This document shows positions 34,478-43,349 of a stretch of 64,000 nucleotides of DNA, piece after piece. The first letter of the stretch is position 1, and each line of letters begins with the position of its first letter. Both the position numbers and the translations under genes were made by a program. The notes beneath the pieces were generated by a model. The model was not told where the DNA came from. It saw only the letters and a program-made list of their open reading frames with translations, and did no database searches. The DNA is from QWQI01 sp964608915 (GTDB taxonomy: Bacteria; Planctomycetota; Planctomycetia; Isosphaerales; Isosphaeraceae): positions 1 to 64,000 of the forward strand of contig CAZSQA010000031.1 in NCBI GenBank assembly GCA_964608915.1, in the 5' to 3' direction.

Positions 34478-35562
34478 ATTCACCGGTCGAAGATCCGAAA
34501 TCGGAGCGGGCGAGGCAGCCATTTTCCTGGCGGGCGTTCGCGGGACGAGCGCTCACGACGGGCGGGCCGTTCGCGGGATTGCTGCTGGCCGTAGTCTTTT
34601 TTTCGTATCTCACGCGAGAGGAAGGGACGTTCCTTACCGAGTTCAATATCCGCACGATCGCGGTTCAGTCGGTCATTGTCGGCCTGGCCGCTCTGGGGAT
34701 GACGCTTGTGATCGTTTCCGCCGGCATCGATCTGTCGATCGGTTCGCAGGTGGCTCTGGTCACGGTCGTAACGGCGGTCCTCGGCCGGGATCATGGCCTT
34801 TCGCCTCTGGCATGCGTGATCGGCGGTACGGTCGTCGGCACGCTCTGCGGCATGCTCAATGGCATGGCGATCGACGGGCTCCGCCTGATGCCTTTCATCG
34901 TCACGCTCGGCACGCTTCAGATTTACCGCGGTCTCGCGAAGCTTCTGGCGAAGAACACGGCCGTCTATTTTCCTGCCGAAGCCAAACCGCCATGGCTGTC
35001 GGAAATCATGGCGATCGAGCCAGGGCCGAAGCTTGCGGCTTTTGCGAAGGGATTGCCCCCTGCTCTGGCGAAGCCGCTTCTGGCCGTGCCGCCTGCGGTG
35101 TGGCTGCTGATTCTGATGGCCCTGATCGTCTGGGTGGCTTTGAGGAAAACGACATGGGGGCGATATGTCGTCGCCGTCGGTTCGAACGAGGCGACTGCCA
35201 GGCTTTGCGGCCTTCGCGTCGGTGTGCTGAAGGTTTCGGTCTATACCTTCTGCGGCTTTCTGACCGGGCTCGCCGGGATCATGCAGTTCGCCGAAATGAA
35301 CGGTACGGGCGATCCCGTAGTCGCTGGCGGTCTTGAGCTTGAGGTGATCGCGGCCGTCGTGATCGGCGGCGGCTCGCTGGCCGGTGGCGAGGCATCGATC
35401 ATCGGCACGCTCATCGGTGCCCTGGTGATGCGAGTCCTTCGCAGCGGATGCGTGCATGCAGGCATCCCGAACGCCACGCAGGACATCCTGATCGGCGCGA
35501 TCATCGTCAGTGCCGTGGCGCTCGACAAATTCCGTTCAGGCCTGGCCAGACGCCGGGTCTGA
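34474..35562 (+). CDS. Sugar ABC importer permease (RbsC-like)
   Basis: 362 residues. The start is set by the ATGA overlap with the ATPase gene. About ten hydrophobic segments; GMTLVIVSAGIDLSIGSQVA, PFIVTLGTLQIYRGLAKLL and AVVIGGGSLAGGEASIIGTL are typical of CUT2 permeases, the last being close to the ATPase-contact loop. It completes a three-gene importer (binding lipoprotein, double ATPase, permease). No catabolic gene for a specific sugar lies next to it, so the ligand is unknown. Confidence 0.94.
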   Translation: MNSPVEDPKSERARQPFSWRAFAGRALTTGGPFAGLLLAVVFFSYLTREEGTFLTEFNIRTIAVQSVIVGLAALGMTLVIVSAGIDLSIGSQVALVTVVTAVLGRDHGLSPLACVIGGTVVGTLCGMLNGMAIDGLRLMPFIVTLGTLQIYRGLAKLLAKNTAVYFPAEAKPPWLSEIMAIEPGPKLAAFAKGLPPALAKPLLAVPPAVWLLILMALIVWVALRKTTWGRYVVAVGSNEATARLCGLRVGVLKVSVYTFCGFLTGLAGIMQFAEMNGTGDPVVAGGLELEVIAAVVIGGGSLAGGEASIIGTLIGALVMRVLRSGCVHAGIPNATQDILIGAIIVSAVALDKFRSGLARRRV

Positions 35563-35616
35563 TCGCGTGCCGTCCGCAGAGCGACATCGATCCGTTCGAC
35601 CGATGGTCTGTCGAAA

Positions 35617-35689
35617 TACCCCCAACCGGACTCGAACCGGTGTCGCCTGGCTGAGAACCAGGTGTCCTAGGCCGCTAGACGATGGGGGC
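35617..35689 (-). tRNA. tRNA-Glu (anticodon CTC)
   Basis: On the minus strand the cloverleaf reads: acceptor GCCCCCA / TGGGGGT with a G1-U72 wobble, discriminator A73, D arm from GTCTAGCGGCCTAGGAC, anticodon stem CCTGG / CCAGG with loop TTCTCAG (anticodon CTC), and T arm ACCGG-TTCGAGT-CCGGT. The 3' CCA is not encoded. It sits between the sugar importer and hemD. A glutamate tRNA near haem genes is tempting, as Glu-tRNA feeds C5 haem synthesis, but the gene points away from hemD, so no link is shown. Confidence 0.95.
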
Positions 35690-35959
35690 CTGACACGTTC
35701 CATTATCGGGCAAGGCCGCCTGGACATCAATCTTTCCGTATTCGGGAAAGTCCTCGTCCCGTAAACGGGTTCGCCTGCGGGCTGCTCCCTGGCAAGAGAT
35801 TTCTGCTAGAATAGGTGTAATCAGCGTGGTCTCGGAAGTGACTTCGTGGGGCTGGCGGGTATCGGAACCTGAAACCCGTTCGGCCGCTGCTTCGTTACGG
35901 CTGGCACGGCTTTCGGAATTGGCGTCGCGGGTGATTCGGGATCGAACGTTTCGCAGGGA

Positions 35960-36898
35960 ATGAACGCATTGTCGAACGAGAACGAGCATTCGGGAGATTC
36001 GGCCGGAGGCGATTCCGGAAATCGTGGTGACGGCTCTGGCCAGGATCTGGCTGGACTGAGAGTCGTCGCCCTCGAGAGCCGTATGTCTGACCAGACGGCG
36101 ATCCTGCTGGAACGTGCCGGGGGTGTCGCGGTTCGTGCTCCTTCGATGCGTGAACTGCCCCTGGAGGACAACGCCGACGCTCTGAGCTTCGCGGACCGGT
36201 TAATCGCGGGCGAGATCGATGTCGTCATTTTTCTGACCGGCGTCGGCGCGAAGCATCTGGCTGAAGCGATCGAGACGCGAATACCGTCCGAACGGTGGCG
36301 CGGGGCACTCGAACGTACGATGGTCGTCGCACGCGGGCCGAAGCCGCTGACTGTGCTCCGTGGCTGGAAGGTGCGGGTCGATGTGCAGGTGCCTGAGCCC
36401 AATACATGGCGCGACTTGCTGGAATCGCTCGACCGGGCTGCCGACGTGCGTGGCAAAAGGGTTGCGATTCAGGAATATGGCCAGGCCAATACGGAATTGA
36501 TCGACGGACTCGTCGCCCGCGGTGCGGCCGAAGTGATTCGCGTGCCGGTCTATCGCTGGGCACTGCCGGAAGACCTTGGGCCGCTCAAGGCGGCGATTCG
36601 TGGTTGTGTCGAAGGCACGGTCGGGGCGATCGTCGTGACCAGCGCTCAGCAAGTCCGGCACTTGATGCAAATCGCCAGGGAAGAAGCGCTCGATGGCCCG
36701 TTGAAGGCATCGCTTCGCGATCGGGTCATCATCGCCAGCGTCGGGCCGGTCGCCACTGAAGCGCTCGGTGAATTCGATCTCATTCCGGATATCGTGCCGG
36801 AACATCCCAAGCTTGGCCCCCTGGTCAAGTCACTCGCCGGTGGATGGCGGGGTGTGGGCAAACCGATCCCAGCGAACGCTTTCGGGGCACGGCCCTGA
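35960..36898 (+). CDS. hemD: Uroporphyrinogen-III synthase
   Basis: 312 residues. It closes hydroxymethylbilane to uroporphyrinogen III. The first 30 residues are a low-complexity Gly/Asp/Asn-rich extension. LRVVALESRMSDQTAILLERAGG starts domain 1, VVIFLTGVGAKHLAEAI and ERTMVVARGPKP are typical, and GAIVVTSAQQVRHLM and DRVIIASVGPVATEAL give the second-domain signature. hemE follows 69 bases later on the same strand, making a haem-synthesis pair. The ATG at 35960 has a purine stretch too close to serve well as a ribosome site, so the true start could be a little downstream. Confidence 0.92.
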   Translation: MNALSNENEHSGDSAGGDSGNRGDGSGQDLAGLRVVALESRMSDQTAILLERAGGVAVRAPSMRELPLEDNADALSFADRLIAGEIDVVIFLTGVGAKHLAEAIETRIPSERWRGALERTMVVARGPKPLTVLRGWKVRVDVQVPEPNTWRDLLESLDRAADVRGKRVAIQEYGQANTELIDGLVARGAAEVIRVPVYRWALPEDLGPLKAAIRGCVEGTVGAIVVTSAQQVRHLMQIAREEALDGPLKASLRDRVIIASVGPVATEALGEFDLIPDIVPEHPKLGPLVKSLAGGWRGVGKPIPANAFGARP

Positions 36899-36967
36899 AT
36901 TGCCCGTTCGCCGATTCGGTCGTGAAGATCGCCAAGAGAAACAGAGCCTAGAAAGACGATTCCGAAC

Positions 36968-38011
36968 GTGAACACCGGGAAGCTCAGCACGAACGCATTT
37001 TCTCTGGCCTGTCGCCGACAGCCTGCCGGGCACACGCCGGTCTGGCTGATGAGGCAGGCCGGCAGGTATCAACCGGAATACCGGGCTCTCCGGTCGAAAG
37101 TCGGGTTTCTGGAGCTGTGTCACAGCCCCGAACTGGCTGCCCAGGTGACGATCGACGCCGCGAACTGGCTCGACACCGACGCCGCGATCCTGTTCGCCGA
37201 CATTCTCCTGATTCTGGAGCCGATGGGCTTCGACCTGGAATTCGTCAAGGGCGACGGGCCGGCCATCCACAACCCGGTTCGGGCCGCCGAAGATCTCGAA
37301 CGGGTGCATGGCGATGGTGTCGCGGACGCTCTCAGCTACGTTTATGAAGCCGTCAGACTGATCCGCCGCGACTTGCCCGCGCAGCGAGACCTGATCGGCT
37401 TCGCTGGCGCCCCGTTCACACTGGCATGTTATGCGATCGAGGGCGGCGGCAGCCGGCATTACGACAAGGCCAAGGCATTCATGTATCGAAATCCGCAGGC
37501 TTTCGATGCGCTCATGGCCAAGCTGACGGCGGCGACCGTCGAATATCTCAATGCCCAGATTCGTGCCGGGGCCGACGCGATCCAGCTCTTCGATAGCTGG
37601 GTCGGGAATTTGTCGTTGAGGGATTACCGGCGGTTCGTGCAGCCGCACATGAAGACGCTTTTCGAATCGCTGACGCCCGGGCCGGTCACGATTCACTTCG
37701 GCACCGATACCGGGCATTTGCTTGAGGCCCAGCGCGACGCCGGCGGCGACGTCATCGGGCTCGACTGGCGTGCGGACCTGGACCAGTGCTGGAATCGGCT
37801 CGGCGACTCGGTCGCCGTTCAGGGCAACCTTGACCCCGTCCTTCTGCTGGGCCCTTGGGACGAAATCGAGCGGCAGGCGCGGATCATCCTCGACCAGGCC
37901 GCCGGCCGGCCGGGCCATATCTTCAACCTGGGGCACGGGATTTTGCCGAGCACGCCGCCGGACAACGTGCGGCGTCTGGTCGATTTCGTGCATGAAACGT
38001 CTCGAGCCTGA
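36968..38011 (+). CDS. hemE: Uroporphyrinogen decarboxylase
   Basis: 347 residues. It decarboxylates uroporphyrinogen III to coproporphyrinogen III. The signature PVWLMRQAGRYQPEYR lies near residue 25, and GFAGAPFTLACYAIEGGGS is the second family signature. DSWVGNLSLRDYRRF and HFGTDTGHL continue the TIM barrel, and NLGHGIL is near the C-terminus. Translation starts at a GTG (36968); no ATG lies between it and the conserved region. It is the second gene of a hemD-hemE pair. Confidence 0.96.
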   Translation: MNTGKLSTNAFSLACRRQPAGHTPVWLMRQAGRYQPEYRALRSKVGFLELCHSPELAAQVTIDAANWLDTDAAILFADILLILEPMGFDLEFVKGDGPAIHNPVRAAEDLERVHGDGVADALSYVYEAVRLIRRDLPAQRDLIGFAGAPFTLACYAIEGGGSRHYDKAKAFMYRNPQAFDALMAKLTAATVEYLNAQIRAGADAIQLFDSWVGNLSLRDYRRFVQPHMKTLFESLTPGPVTIHFGTDTGHLLEAQRDAGGDVIGLDWRADLDQCWNRLGDSVAVQGNLDPVLLLGPWDEIERQARIILDQAAGRPGHIFNLGHGILPSTPPDNVRRLVDFVHETSRA

Positions 38012-38100
38012 CCATCGAGCAGCATTCGATCGCAGGATTCAGGCCGCCGGCGAGGGGCTTCCGGGAAGAGCCGGGTTTCGGTGCTCAGGGGGTTCACACG

Positions 38101-39093
38101 ATGGCTGAAGTCTACTGCCTGACTTCGAATCCGTGTCTCGACAAAACCCTCACCGTGCCCTCTTGGCAGCCGGGCGACAACGTTCGCGGCACTGCGGTGC
38201 GTGCGGTCGTCGGCGGCAAGGGAAACAATGTGGCACGCGCGTTGAAGAGGCTTGGCGTACATGCCCGGCCTGTGACTTTTCTCGGCGGGGCGACGGGCCA
38301 GCGGTGCCGGGAACTGCTCGTGCAAGACGACGGTTTCGATCCGGTCGTCATCGATTCCCTCGCGGAAACTCGCACGATTCTGACGGTTCGTACGGGCGAG
38401 TCAGCCGATCAGACGGCCTTTTTCGATCCGGATCCGCTCCTATCGGCCGAAGAAGCAGGCATGATGCGGGCCACGATCGAAATGGCGCTGCGTTCATCCC
38501 GAGTGCAGGCCTTGACGCTTTCGGGCTCGAGCCCCGCCCCGGTAACGCACGGGCTCTATGCCGATTGCATCGCCCTGGCGCGGCGTTCGGGCGTTCCCGT
38601 TTTGCTTGACACTTACGGGCCTTCGCTCGAGCGTGCCTCCGCAAGCGTCCCGGACATCGTACAGACGAATCGCAAGGAAGCCGCCGGAATACTGAACGTT
38701 GCGCCCGAGCGGCTTACCGAAGCGGATGCGTTCGAATGGCTGGCAGGCTGGGTGGCACGTGGGTCGCGTCTGGCACTCATGACACAGGGGCCCGATGCCG
38801 TTCTGGCGGCGTCGCGTGAAGGCTTCTGGCGTGTGATCGTGCCGCGGATCGACCCTGTGGTGAACCCGATCGGCAGCGGCGATTGCGTGCTCGCCGGCCT
38901 TTGCCTGGGCGTGCTCAAAGGTGAGTCGGTACCGGCGTGCTTGAAGCTTGCAGTGGCTTGCGGAGTGGCGAACGCGGCGGTCTGGGACGCCGGTGCGATC
39001 GATCCGGGATCGGTTTCTGGCTATGCTGAACTCGTCGAAATCCATGAGGTTAGAGTCATTCATGGCAAAGTCGATACGATCCGCAGGACTTGA
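38101..39093 (+). CDS. PfkB-family kinase, 1-phosphofructokinase-like
   Basis: 330 residues. It is an ATP-dependent sugar kinase of the ribokinase fold. VYCLTSNPCLDKTL is the opening typical of 1-phosphofructokinase and tagatose-6-phosphate kinase. PfkB signature 1 region GGKGNNVARAL is at 38-48, and the catalytic loop PIGSGD has the base D261 (GSGD where GAGD is usual). No phosphotransferase-system genes are near, so the substrate may differ from fructose 1-phosphate. It starts 89 bases after hemE. Confidence 0.9.
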   Translation: MAEVYCLTSNPCLDKTLTVPSWQPGDNVRGTAVRAVVGGKGNNVARALKRLGVHARPVTFLGGATGQRCRELLVQDDGFDPVVIDSLAETRTILTVRTGESADQTAFFDPDPLLSAEEAGMMRATIEMALRSSRVQALTLSGSSPAPVTHGLYADCIALARRSGVPVLLDTYGPSLERASASVPDIVQTNRKEAAGILNVAPERLTEADAFEWLAGWVARGSRLALMTQGPDAVLAASREGFWRVIVPRIDPVVNPIGSGDCVLAGLCLGVLKGESVPACLKLAVACGVANAAVWDAGAIDPGSVSGYAELVEIHEVRVIHGKVDTIRRT

Positions 39094-39231
39094 AATCCCG
39101 GAATGGATAGCCTAATGTTGAACCGTTCGGTCGGCCAGGCGGATCTTTTCCGTCGTTGTCGGAGCCGCGGGATTCGATTCCCGAAGGCTTTTCGGCCGAC
39201 CGGCCCTACTTCGATTGAGGAGACAAATCAA

Positions 39232-39444
39232 GTGAAGAATCTGGTTTTGAGCGGTATGTTCCTGATGTTGACGTTCGCGGTCGTCGGATGTGGCGGCGAA
39301 GGTGGCAGCGCCCCTGCTCCCGCTGCGGCTCCGTCCGCTTCGGCTCCCGCCGTTCCGGGCGACGCTCCCGGCGCTCCTGGCGCTCCTGCTCCAGCCGCCA
39401 AACCTGCTGAGAAGCCTGCTGAAAAGCCCGCCGAGAAGAAGTAA
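39232..39444 (+). CDS. Small lipoprotein, Ala/Pro-rich
   Basis: 70 residues from a GTG start, fixed by GAGGAG 10 bases upstream. LVLSGMFLMLTFAVVGC is a lipoprotein signal with lipobox VVGC. The mature part is almost only Gly, Ala, Pro, Lys and Glu, ending in a KPAEKPAEKPAEKK repeat that could interact with the cell wall or membrane. A strong terminator follows. Function is unknown. Confidence 0.82.
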   Translation: MKNLVLSGMFLMLTFAVVGCGGEGGSAPAPAAAPSASAPAVPGDAPGAPGAPAPAAKPAEKPAEKPAEKK

Positions 39445-39494
39445 TCGGATCGAATCGGTCGGAATAACGATTTCGAACGATTCGTAATCGAACG

Positions 39495-39530
39495 AAGGGT
39501 GGTTTTCCTCATGGAGAACCGCCCTTTTTT
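39495..39530 (+). terminator. Rho-independent terminator
   Basis: AAGGGTGGTTTTCC, loop TCAT, GGAGAACCGCCCTT with two wobble pairs, followed by a run of T. It lies 50 bases after the small lipoprotein gene and is the clearest intrinsic terminator in the window. Confidence 0.88.
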
Positions 39531-39619
39531 CGTCTATCGGGTCGTTGCGGTCTTGCGGCTCGTTCGTCGTTGGTGCGCATCCGGACAAACGATTCGTCAT
39601 TACGAGTCGAAATGCCGTA

Positions 39620-40762
39620 TCAGGATTTCGATTTTCTCGAAGCGAAGACGAAATATCGGGTCATGTTGAAACTGATGCCTGTCGCGATGACGATACCGAC
39701 GAAGGCTGCGACCAGTTTGTGATCGTCAAAAAAAGCGAATCGGGAAGGCAGCCAGAGACGCAGCATGAAGCTGACGCACAATGCCAGGGCGTTACTGAGA
39801 ACGTAAGTGCCGTATTGTTTGAGGAACGTCGAGTTGCGTCTGGCGTCGTTGAAGGTCAGCCTTCGATTGAGGATAAAGTTCCACGTGATCGCCAGCCAGA
39901 TCGCGAGAAACCCGGCCAGAGCGAGATCGGCCGTGCTTTTGACGACCGGCAGCGCGTGCTGACTGAGCACGGTTTTCCCGAAGATGGCCTGGAAGCCGGC
40001 GTAACTCGTCAAATCCACGAACATGCCGGAGAAGCCGACGGTGCAAAACTGGACGAGCCTGGAGACACTGCCGTATTTGTGATCGACGTATGACTTGATG
40101 AAGCTCAGCTCGGTCTTGCCGAGTCGCGAATCGCTGGCCTTGACCGGTTTCAGGTGGTTCTCACTGGAGAGTAGCGTTCTCCGTTCGGTCGGCACGCGTA
40201 ATTGAAACTCCAGGGCGATCCATCGGCCCGCGGGCTTGACGGCGGCTTCCCTGTCGCGGATCGCCTGAGGTCTGACGACAAGCGCGGAAGCGTTGACGGC
40301 CTGACAACCGGTCAATTTCTCCAGCCCGATGGCGGCGATCTTGCCGAACCAGTCACGCGAATTTCGCGAAGCGACGACCAGATCCGCCTGATCCGAAGCG
40401 AGAATCTCGACCGCGTCGAGGAACCAGAGTGGAGCGAGTTCGAAGAAGTCGTCGACGACCAGAAGCACGTCGTGATCGAGCTTCGGGATGATCTGCTCGA
40501 TCAGAGTGGAACGATAGGTGGGATGAATCGGGCTTTTCGCGTCCGACGCGAACTCAAGCGTCAGGTTTCGCGTTTCGATGTCCCATCCCTGGGTGTCGAA
40601 CGTGTCCACGAGCGAGCGAAGGTACGCTTCGGAGCTACCTGCCTGACCCGGTAAGCGGTGGAGGGACAGGATACAGATACGGCCACGGGGCGCCCTGGCC
40701 ATGGGCGCTGGATCGACGGACGTGCTGGCTGCGCGGGTGTGGCCGATGGGGATCGAAGGCAT
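39620..40762 (-). CDS. GT2-like domain fused to a GtrA-type membrane domain
   Basis: About 380 residues. The N-terminal part resembles a dolichol-phosphate-mannose-synthase-like GT2 core (VLLVVDDFFELAPLWFLDAV, then DLVVASRN) but is reduced: the usual DAD region reads VDDF and the nucleotide-binding start is weak. Four hydrophobic segments follow from LVQFCTVGFSGMFVDLTSYA to the end, the GtrA pattern, with NFILNRRLTF and NMTRYFVFASRK matching family motifs. It probably moves or makes a polyprenyl-phosphate sugar. The start is uncertain: ATG 40762 used; ATGs at 40846 (overlapping mnmA) and 40702 are possible. Confidence 0.82.
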   Translation of the reverse strand: MPSIPIGHTRAASTSVDPAPMARAPRGRICILSLHRLPGQAGSSEAYLRSLVDTFDTQGWDIETRNLTLEFASDAKSPIHPTYRSTLIEQIIPKLDHDVLLVVDDFFELAPLWFLDAVEILASDQADLVVASRNSRDWFGKIAAIGLEKLTGCQAVNASALVVRPQAIRDREAAVKPAGRWIALEFQLRVPTERRTLLSSENHLKPVKASDSRLGKTELSFIKSYVDHKYGSVSRLVQFCTVGFSGMFVDLTSYAGFQAIFGKTVLSQHALPVVKSTADLALAGFLAIWLAITWNFILNRRLTFNDARRNSTFLKQYGTYVLSNALALCVSFMLRLWLPSRFAFFDDHKLVAAFVGIVIATGISFNMTRYFVFASRKSKS

Positions 40763-40802
40763 GGAACCGGTTGAATTTCGCTGTATCAGTGACGATGAAC
40801 CG

Positions 40803-41957
40803 TCAGTCCCCCGACTCGGACGGGGCGCTGAGGTTGACCGGATCATTTATCTTAGCATCGCAGGCCGATTCGATCCAACCTCCGCCGAGGACCATGTCGT
40901 TTTCGTACAGCGTGAGCACCTGGCCGGGCGTAACGGCCGTCTGAGGCTCGGCGAAGCGGACGATGACCTGGTCGGGCCGGGATTCGGAAACCTGCACCGT
41001 CGCGTTCACAGCCTTGTGGCGTGCCCGGATCTGGGCCATGCACGGCATCGGGGCCGTGGGGGGATCGATGTGCCAGCCGAACCGCTCGGCGATGAGACCG
41101 GACTTCATCAGATCTTCCTGATCGCCGACTACGACATCGTTCGATTCGGGCAGAATTTCCAGCACGTAAAGAGGTTTCCTGGCGGCGATGCCGATACCGC
41201 GCCGCTGGCCCACGGTGAACGATTCGAAGCCTGAGTGTTCGCCCAGAACCTGGCCCTGTTTGTCCACGATCAGGCCGCCGGTGTCCCGGTCAGGCGATTT
41301 TTCCCGAACGAACCGGACGTAGTCGTTATCCGGTACGAAGCAGATTTCCTGACTGTCCGGCTTGTCGTGCACGGGCAGGTCCATCTGCCGAGCCATCGCC
41401 CGGATCTCTGACTTCGGGAAATCGCCGATGGGGAAAAGAATTCGCGGCAGCACCGTCTTTCGCAGGCCTGAGAGCACGTAGGACTGATCCTTCGTCGCAT
41501 CCAGCCCGCGGGCGATCCGGGGCCGGCCTGAAGCGTCCCGCACCATTCGGGCGTAATGCCCGGTCGCGACGAAATCGGCGCCCAGCTTCTGGCCGTAAGC
41601 CCAGAGCTTGCCGAATTTCAGCCAGATATTGCACATGACGCAGGGGTTCGGCGTGCGCCCCTGATAATATTCGTCGACGAAATAATCGACGATGCGTTCG
41701 AAATCCGGCTCGAAATCGAGCACGTAAAACGGTATGTCCAGCTTCGATGCCACACGCTGGGCGTCCTGAGAATCGGTCAGGCTGCAGCAGGTTTTCGTCC
41801 GCCGCTCGAATTCGACCGAGTGCGACCCCGTTCGCATGAACAGGCCGATGACGTCGTATCCCTTTTCCTTGAGCAGCCAGGCGGCGACCGAACTGTCCAC
41901 TCCGCCGCTCATGGCGAGAACGACTCTTCCGCACCTGGGTTCTTCGGTCGCGTGCAT
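40803..41957 (-). CDS. mnmA: tRNA-specific 2-thiouridylase MnmA
   Basis: 384 residues. It puts sulfur on U34 of Glu, Gln and Lys tRNAs. The PP-loop SGGVDSS is at 17-23. The catalytic cysteine pair is C106 (NPCVMCN) and C206 (SQEICFVPD). LDATKDQSYVLSGL and FTVGQRRGIG are further family motifs. The length is close to the usual 360-385. The next gene on this strand starts inside or just after its 3' end. Confidence 0.96.
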   Translation of the reverse strand: MHATEEPRCGRVVLAMSGGVDSSVAAWLLKEKGYDVIGLFMRTGSHSVEFERRTKTCCSLTDSQDAQRVASKLDIPFYVLDFEPDFERIVDYFVDEYYQGRTPNPCVMCNIWLKFGKLWAYGQKLGADFVATGHYARMVRDASGRPRIARGLDATKDQSYVLSGLRKTVLPRILFPIGDFPKSEIRAMARQMDLPVHDKPDSQEICFVPDNDYVRFVREKSPDRDTGGLIVDKQGQVLGEHSGFESFTVGQRRGIGIAARKPLYVLEILPESNDVVVGDQEDLMKSGLIAERFGWHIDPPTAPMPCMAQIRARHKAVNATVQVSESRPDQVIVRFAEPQTAVTPGQVLTLYENDMVLGGGWIESACDAKINDPVNLSAPSESGD

Positions 41958-42400
41958 CGAAACGCTTCTCGACGTTACATGCGGCAGTGATGAGATGATC
42001 GATCTCGCACAGGATTATACTCGATCCTGATCCGCGAAGGTATGGGAATTTCCGGCGATTACGTCTCGCCAGCGGATTTTCGCATATGTTCGCCTCTCTT
42101 CGTCTGACGCCGTTCGCGTCGATCATCCCTCCTTGTGACGCGAAACGTGCCGGAAACCGCCCCGCCGGATCGTACCTGGGCTCGAATTCGTCATTCGCTG
42201 CCGGCCACTTGAACTTTCCTGATCAAGACTCTTTCACGAAATCGGGGAATTGCCGGCAATTCGGGCGGTGCCGGTCACGCCGGTCACTCCGTCCGATTTT
42301 CGACGTTCGCGACGAAGGGTCTTGAGGCCGCTGTGTCGATCTTGTTATCAGGATGTGGTCCGGACACCGGGGGCGAACAGGCCGATCGGGGTTTTTGTCG
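41958..42400. other. Divergent intergenic region with a palindrome and a direct repeat
   Basis: No gene is supported. It separates mnmA (minus) from the BON-like protein (plus). It holds a perfect 16-bp palindrome (42247-42262) and a 9-bp tandem direct repeat GCCGGTCAC at 42270-42287. Both lie closer to the plus-strand gene and could be regulatory. Confidence 0.5.
42247..42262. repeat. Perfect 16-bp palindrome
   Basis: GAATTGCC / GGCAATTC without a spacer, about 140 bases upstream of the start at 42401. The form suits an operator for a dimeric regulator, but only one copy was noticed. Confidence 0.5.
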
Positions 42401-43294
42401 ATGATGTGCAGGGTCATTCGGGCATTATTTCTGACGATCGTCGTGGCAGCGACCTTGCTGCCGGGCGTTCAGGCTCAGACGACCGGTGACGTTCCGTCCG
42501 GCCTGCCGCCCGTGATCGAAAGCCTCGGTGCCGGAGATCCGCCGGATCTGCCGCCTTCGGCGGACGGCGCATCGGCACCCGCGGTCGACAACGTGACGGC
42601 CCCCTATCTTCGGAAGCCCGTCGAACGGCCGGCTCAAGCGGGTTCCGGCGGCGTGCTCGATACGCTCGACAACCTGCCGCCGGTGAGCCCGGAATCGAAG
42701 CCGCCCCGATTGCCGTCGCTTCCCGAAGATCTTCCGCCTGATTCTCAGGGAACCGTCAGCCCCGCCCCGGCGGAACAGCCCCGAGTCGTCCGTTTCGGCG
42801 ACGTCCGGACCGAATCGGCCGCCCGCCAGCAGTTTCCCGAACTTCGGAACAAACCTGCTTCACCCTCACGCGATGCGAACGAACTGCCGCGACAGGCGAA
42901 TCGACCGGAAGATGCGGATTCCAGGTCTCGCGGCTTCCTGGCTCGATTGATGCCGTGGCGCAGACCGCCGCCAGCCGAGCCGCCGCTGGTCGTCTCCAGC
43001 CGTGGCGATGGCGATCGCGCTTACCGGGCGAACAAGCCGCTCGATTCATCCGTTCCGACCGCCAGAAATCGAGACGTGGCCGATCGGATCGATCAGGAAC
43101 TTCAGAAAAAGGCCGACCGGGCCGCGCGTGCGGCTGTCGGTGGCAAGACGAACGAACTGAACGTTCAGGTGATCGACGAAGAAATCTATATTCGTGCCCG
43201 GCCCATGTGGTTCTGGCAGCGTCGGCAAATCACCGATGAGCTGCGGAATCTGCAGGGGTTCGAGCCGAAACGTCTGCATGTGACGGTTTATTGA
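42401..43294 (+). CDS. Secreted Pro-rich protein with C-terminal BON-like domain
   Basis: 297 residues. The signal peptide has core RALFLTIVVAATLLPG with cleavage near VQAQT. Residues 25-200 are disordered and rich in Pro, Ser and Arg. The last 60 residues (NVQVIDEEIYIRARPMWFWQ, then RRQITDELRNLQGF) have the beta-alpha pattern of a BON domain half, a fold that binds phospholipid or other ligands. The start is one of two adjacent ATGs. The function is unknown; the BON call is tentative. Confidence 0.72.
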   Translation: MMCRVIRALFLTIVVAATLLPGVQAQTTGDVPSGLPPVIESLGAGDPPDLPPSADGASAPAVDNVTAPYLRKPVERPAQAGSGGVLDTLDNLPPVSPESKPPRLPSLPEDLPPDSQGTVSPAPAEQPRVVRFGDVRTESAARQQFPELRNKPASPSRDANELPRQANRPEDADSRSRGFLARLMPWRRPPPAEPPLVVSSRGDGDRAYRANKPLDSSVPTARNRDVADRIDQELQKKADRAARAAVGGKTNELNVQVIDEEIYIRARPMWFWQRRQITDELRNLQGFEPKRLHVTVY

Positions 43295-43349
43295 TCGTCA
43301 GCGGGGCCTGCGACAAAGTGCCGACGCGGCGATTCGCGATCGAGCGCAT

